This document shows positions 31,883 through 34,380 of a stretch of DNA of 34,380 bases, piece by piece. This DNA is from E44-bin88 sp050123275 (GTDB taxonomy: Bacteria > Chloroflexota > Dehalococcoidia > Dehalococcoidales > BS750m-G39). The notes under the pieces were generated by a model that saw nothing but the letters and a program-made list of their open reading frames with translations, searched no databases and was not told the DNA's origin. Every line of letters begins with the position of its first letter. The stretch's first letter is position 1. The position numbers were made by a program, and so were the translations under genes. Location: assembly GCA_050123275.1 (NCBI GenBank), contig JASFHK010000015.1, positions 1 through 34,380 on the forward strand, in the 5' to 3' direction.

Positions 31883-34165
31883 TTATTTATCCTTCTTTTT
31901 ACCCTTATCCTTTATCGCCTTCAGGACTTTCTCCGGGGTTAAAACATTGCTGTTAAATTGGGCTCCAACTGCATTGAAGACAGCATTGGCCAGCGCCGGA
32001 GCTCCCGGAGCCGTGGTTGCTTCGGCAGCTTCCTTGGCCCCGAACGGCCCTTCCGGCTCGTAGGTAGGAATCTCCATAAGCTCAATCTGGGGCATATCGC
32101 GGGTCCGGATGAGCTTATAATCTACGAAGTTCGGGTTGAGCACCATGCCATTATCGGTTAGTATGTTTTCACACAGGCCATAACCGAGCCCCATTTGGGT
32201 GGACCCCTCTACCTGACCCCGCGCCCCCAAAGGATTGATAGTCTGGCCGCAATCGTGGACTACGATAACGTCTTTTATTTCGATTTGGCCCGTTTCCTTA
32301 TCGACTTTTGCCCTCACCGCCTGTATCCCCATACCGTAGGCGGGCGAAATCATGCCCTTCCGGTGCGGGGTATAGTGGCCGGTGCCGATAATGGGCTCAC
32401 CGTCATTGAGTTTGATGGCGTCCTTGACGATATCGTAATACGAATAGCCTCTTTCCGGGCGTAAGGCCAGGTATATTCGCTTGTTTTTAACCTCCAGGTC
32501 GTAGACGATATTCTCGCCCAGCTTCATCCTAGCGACATCGATGAGCCTCTTCTTGGCGTTACCGGCGGCGTCTCTAATCGCGTTGCCGTTCATCAGCGTT
32601 TCCCGGCTGCCCCAGGCTCCGAGGTCGGTAGGGGTGGTGGCCGTGTCGGCAACGTGCAACCTGATGTCCTCGATGCCGATACCCAGTTCCTCGGCACAAA
32701 TCATGACGGCCACAGTATTATGGCCCTGACCGGTATCCGATGCCTGGGTGAAAAGGTCGACCGTGCCGTCGATGTTTATCTTTACCATGGCCCCTGAGAA
32801 AGCATAAGGGGTGTCGATCCAGTTGAAAATACCGCCTGTCATATAGGCAAAAGCGGCGAATCCAATCCCTTCGTCTTTATCAAGGTCGTTCCACTTTTCT
32901 TTGACCCTTTTCCCCATCTGATTAATGCAGGGCAAAATGCCGCAACTTTCCACCTTGTATTGTCCGGGCGCCTCGTAACCGGGGGTCATCGCGTTCTTGC
33001 GCCGTATTTCTATCGGGTCGATCCCCAGGTCCTTAGCTGCCCTATCCAACTGGGTTTCAGCGGCATATACCGGCGGTACGGCCCCGAAGCCGCGTACCGA
33101 TGAAGCCCACATCTTGTTGGTATAGACTCTAAATCCATCGTATCTGTAACTGGGTGTTTTATAGGGGAAGGTTACGAAGGTGCCCGTAAGATACAGGGCT
33201 GTAGCCCCCAGCCCGGTATAAGCGCCGCCGTCGGTGACGACCTTAACTTCTTTGGCGAGCAGCGTACCGTCTTTTTTAAGTCCGATTTTTATCGCCAGGT
33301 TCATGGCGGTGCGATGCTCCGTGGCGGCAAATTGCTCTTCCCTATTGTAGGCTATCTTGACCGGCTTGCCCGTTTTCATGGAAAGGAAGGCGGCATTGAC
33401 TGAGTCATGCATGGTCGAATTTTTAGAACCGTAGCCGCCGCCAACATGAGGCTTAATTACCCTTATATCGCCTTCTCTCATCTTGAGGGCATCCGCTATG
33501 CCCAGCTGGAGATAATAGGGGGACTGGGTGGAAGACCACACGGTTAACCGGCCGTTACCCTTGTCATAGCTGGCAAGGGTATTATGAACCTCCATAGTAC
33601 AAGGATGCTGAGCATAAAGGGTAAACTTGTCCTCCCGGACGTAATCAGCCTTTTTAAAGCCCTCGTCCACATCGCCCCATTCGATATGGCGGGTAGCGTT
33701 TATGTTGTTTTCAAATTCATCGTGGACTAAGGGGGCGTCGTCCTTGATGGCTTCCATGGGTTCGAATACGGCCGGTAACGGCTCGTATTCCACTTCGATT
33801 AATTCCAGGGCTTCCTCAGCAATCGCTTCAGTAATAGCGGCCACCGCGGCTACCGGCTCCCCGATGAAACGGACCTTATCCGTAGCCATCTGTGTCTGGT
33901 CGCAAAGTTCTTCGAAACGCCGCCACAAGCCCCATTTACCGCCGGGGATTTCCTTGCCTGTGACAACGGCTTTTACCCCGGGGAATTTCTCCGCCTGGCT
34001 GGTGTCGATGCTAATAATCTTGGCATGGGGATGCGGGCTTCTTAACAGCTTGCCGTAAAGCATGTTGGGTAGAGTCATGTCAAAGGTATAGGCTGCTTCG
34101 CCGGTAACCTTGGCGGCCCCATCCACATTTACTGTCGGTTTACCGATTATCGAATATTCGCTCAT
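31883..34165 (-). CDS. Xanthine oxidase-family molybdenum hydroxylase, large subunit, copy 2
   Basis: This 760-residue paralogue of 27601-29871 has the same ATGA overlap with its small subunit. It keeps the motifs D-G-A-A-K-V-T-G, GGGYGSK near 240, G-Q-G near 555 and G-P-F-G-A-K-E-A-A-E near 710 with the catalytic Glu. The segments A-Q-H-P-C-T-M-E-V-H and W-A-S-S-V-R-G-F-G-A-V-P around the active site differ from copy 1, while the first 45 residues and the region next to T-P-Y-A-F-S-G-A-M are almost the same. It ends in a lysine-rich tail (D-K-G-K-K-K-D-K). The two enzymes probably act on related but different substrates. Confidence 0.85.
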   Translation of the reverse strand: MSEYSIIGKPTVNVDGAAKVTGEAAYTFDMTLPNMLYGKLLRSPHPHAKIISIDTSQAEKFPGVKAVVTGKEIPGGKWGLWRRFEELCDQTQMATDKVRFIGEPVAAVAAITEAIAEEALELIEVEYEPLPAVFEPMEAIKDDAPLVHDEFENNINATRHIEWGDVDEGFKKADYVREDKFTLYAQHPCTMEVHNTLASYDKGNGRLTVWSSTQSPYYLQLGIADALKMREGDIRVIKPHVGGGYGSKNSTMHDSVNAAFLSMKTGKPVKIAYNREEQFAATEHRTAMNLAIKIGLKKDGTLLAKEVKVVTDGGAYTGLGATALYLTGTFVTFPYKTPSYRYDGFRVYTNKMWASSVRGFGAVPPVYAAETQLDRAAKDLGIDPIEIRRKNAMTPGYEAPGQYKVESCGILPCINQMGKRVKEKWNDLDKDEGIGFAAFAYMTGGIFNWIDTPYAFSGAMVKINIDGTVDLFTQASDTGQGHNTVAVMICAEELGIGIEDIRLHVADTATTPTDLGAWGSRETLMNGNAIRDAAGNAKKRLIDVARMKLGENIVYDLEVKNKRIYLALRPERGYSYYDIVKDAIKLNDGEPIIGTGHYTPHRKGMISPAYGMGIQAVRAKVDKETGQIEIKDVIVVHDCGQTINPLGARGQVEGSTQMGLGYGLCENILTDNGMVLNPNFVDYKLIRTRDMPQIELMEIPTYEPEGPFGAKEAAEATTAPGAPALANAVFNAVGAQFNSNVLTPEKVLKAIKDKGKKKDK

Positions 34166-34380
34166 TTTGCCTTCTTCTCCTGCTTTTTTTGAGCCTTTAT
34201 CCTGCCGGCTGCATCTTGTATGGCCTCGTTTATCATATTGTACCCGGTACAGCGGCAGAGATGGCCGTCCATGGCCAGCTGAATCTCCTCTCGGGTCGGG
34301 TCGGCGTTCTCGTCCAGAAGCGCCTTGGTGGCCATAATTTGCCCCGAGGTGCAGAACCCGCACTGGAAAGCCCAGTTATC
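34162..34380 (-). CDS. Molybdenum hydroxylase small subunit, copy 2, 5' end outside window
   Basis: The last 72 codons of a [2Fe-2S] subunit, from D-N-W-A-F-Q-C-G-F-C to the stop at 34162-34164. They keep the helical cluster cysteines C-G-F-C and C-R-C-T-G-Y. Over this stretch the protein differs from copy 1 at one residue only (A-I-Q-D-A-A against A-I-R-D-A-A). The N-terminus and first cluster lie beyond the window. Confidence 0.85.
   Translation of the reverse strand, partial: DNWAFQCGFCTSGQIMATKALLDENADPTREEIQLAMDGHLCRCTGYNMINEAIQDAAGRIKAQKKQEKKAK

Overview
The window reads as part of the genome of a strict anaerobe that degrades aromatic or other hard-to-reduce compounds. A member of the Chloroflexota near Dehalococcoidia is the best guess. 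That guess rests on the gene mix (tungsten benzoyl-CoA reductase genes, Hdr-type electron modules, molybdenum hydroxylases, large secreted beta-propeller and beta-helix proteins with one C-terminal membrane anchor) and on style; no rRNA or other marker gene is present, so the taxonomy is inference. No tRNA, rRNA, CRISPR array, insertion sequence or phage module was seen.

Layout. 1-1554: two tandem DUF169 genes on the minus strand, the first cut by the window edge. 1601-2116: a small helix-turn-helix plus zinc-binding protein. 2212-6519: a 1435-residue anchored surface protein with Asp-box propeller repeats and fibronectin-like domains, preceded by an unusually long leader (about 430 nt) with two duplicated promoter units and a strong 96-nt stem-loop. 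7116-8160: a divergent XRE regulator and ImmA/IrrE-type metallopeptidase pair. 8173-16881: a minus-strand operon paaX-like, bamB, bamC, bamD, bamE, bamF. 17084-18305: three plus-strand genes (cupin, small membrane protein, unknown). 18393-23588: a 1731-residue anchored beta-helix surface protein. 23847-24071: a small zinc-ribbon protein. 24132-24227: a gene relic. 24486-27132: a plus-strand operon for a double-cubane-type 2-hydroxyacyl-CoA dehydratase homologue, its ATP-dependent activator and a YedF-like TusA-DsrE protein. 27352-34380: two copies, on the minus strand, of a block holding a 73-residue zinc-finger protein and a xanthine-oxidase-family molybdenum hydroxylase.

How the parts fit. 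BamBC is the tungsten-dependent ring-reducing half of class II benzoyl-CoA reductase and BamDEF are Hdr/MvhD-like electron-bifurcating modules. BamB keeps the residues expected at the tungsten site. BamG, BamH and BamI, the NADH-side partners known from Geobacter, are not in this window. The paaX-like regulator at the head of the operon has an inverted repeat between its own -35 and -10 boxes and probably senses an aryl-CoA. The double-cubane protein and activator form a second, ATP-driven low-potential system; the YedF-like partner and the molybdenum hydroxylases opposite suggest redox chemistry with sulfur or selenium handling, but the substrates cannot be read from sequence.

Points most worth a second look: the Bam operon without GHI, an apparent frameshift at the end of the paaX-like gene, the double-cubane/activator/YedF trio with a decayed relative upstream on the opposite strand, the mosaic duplication of the zinc-finger/molybdenum hydroxylase block, and the duplicated promoter-operator plus structured leader of the first surface protein gene.
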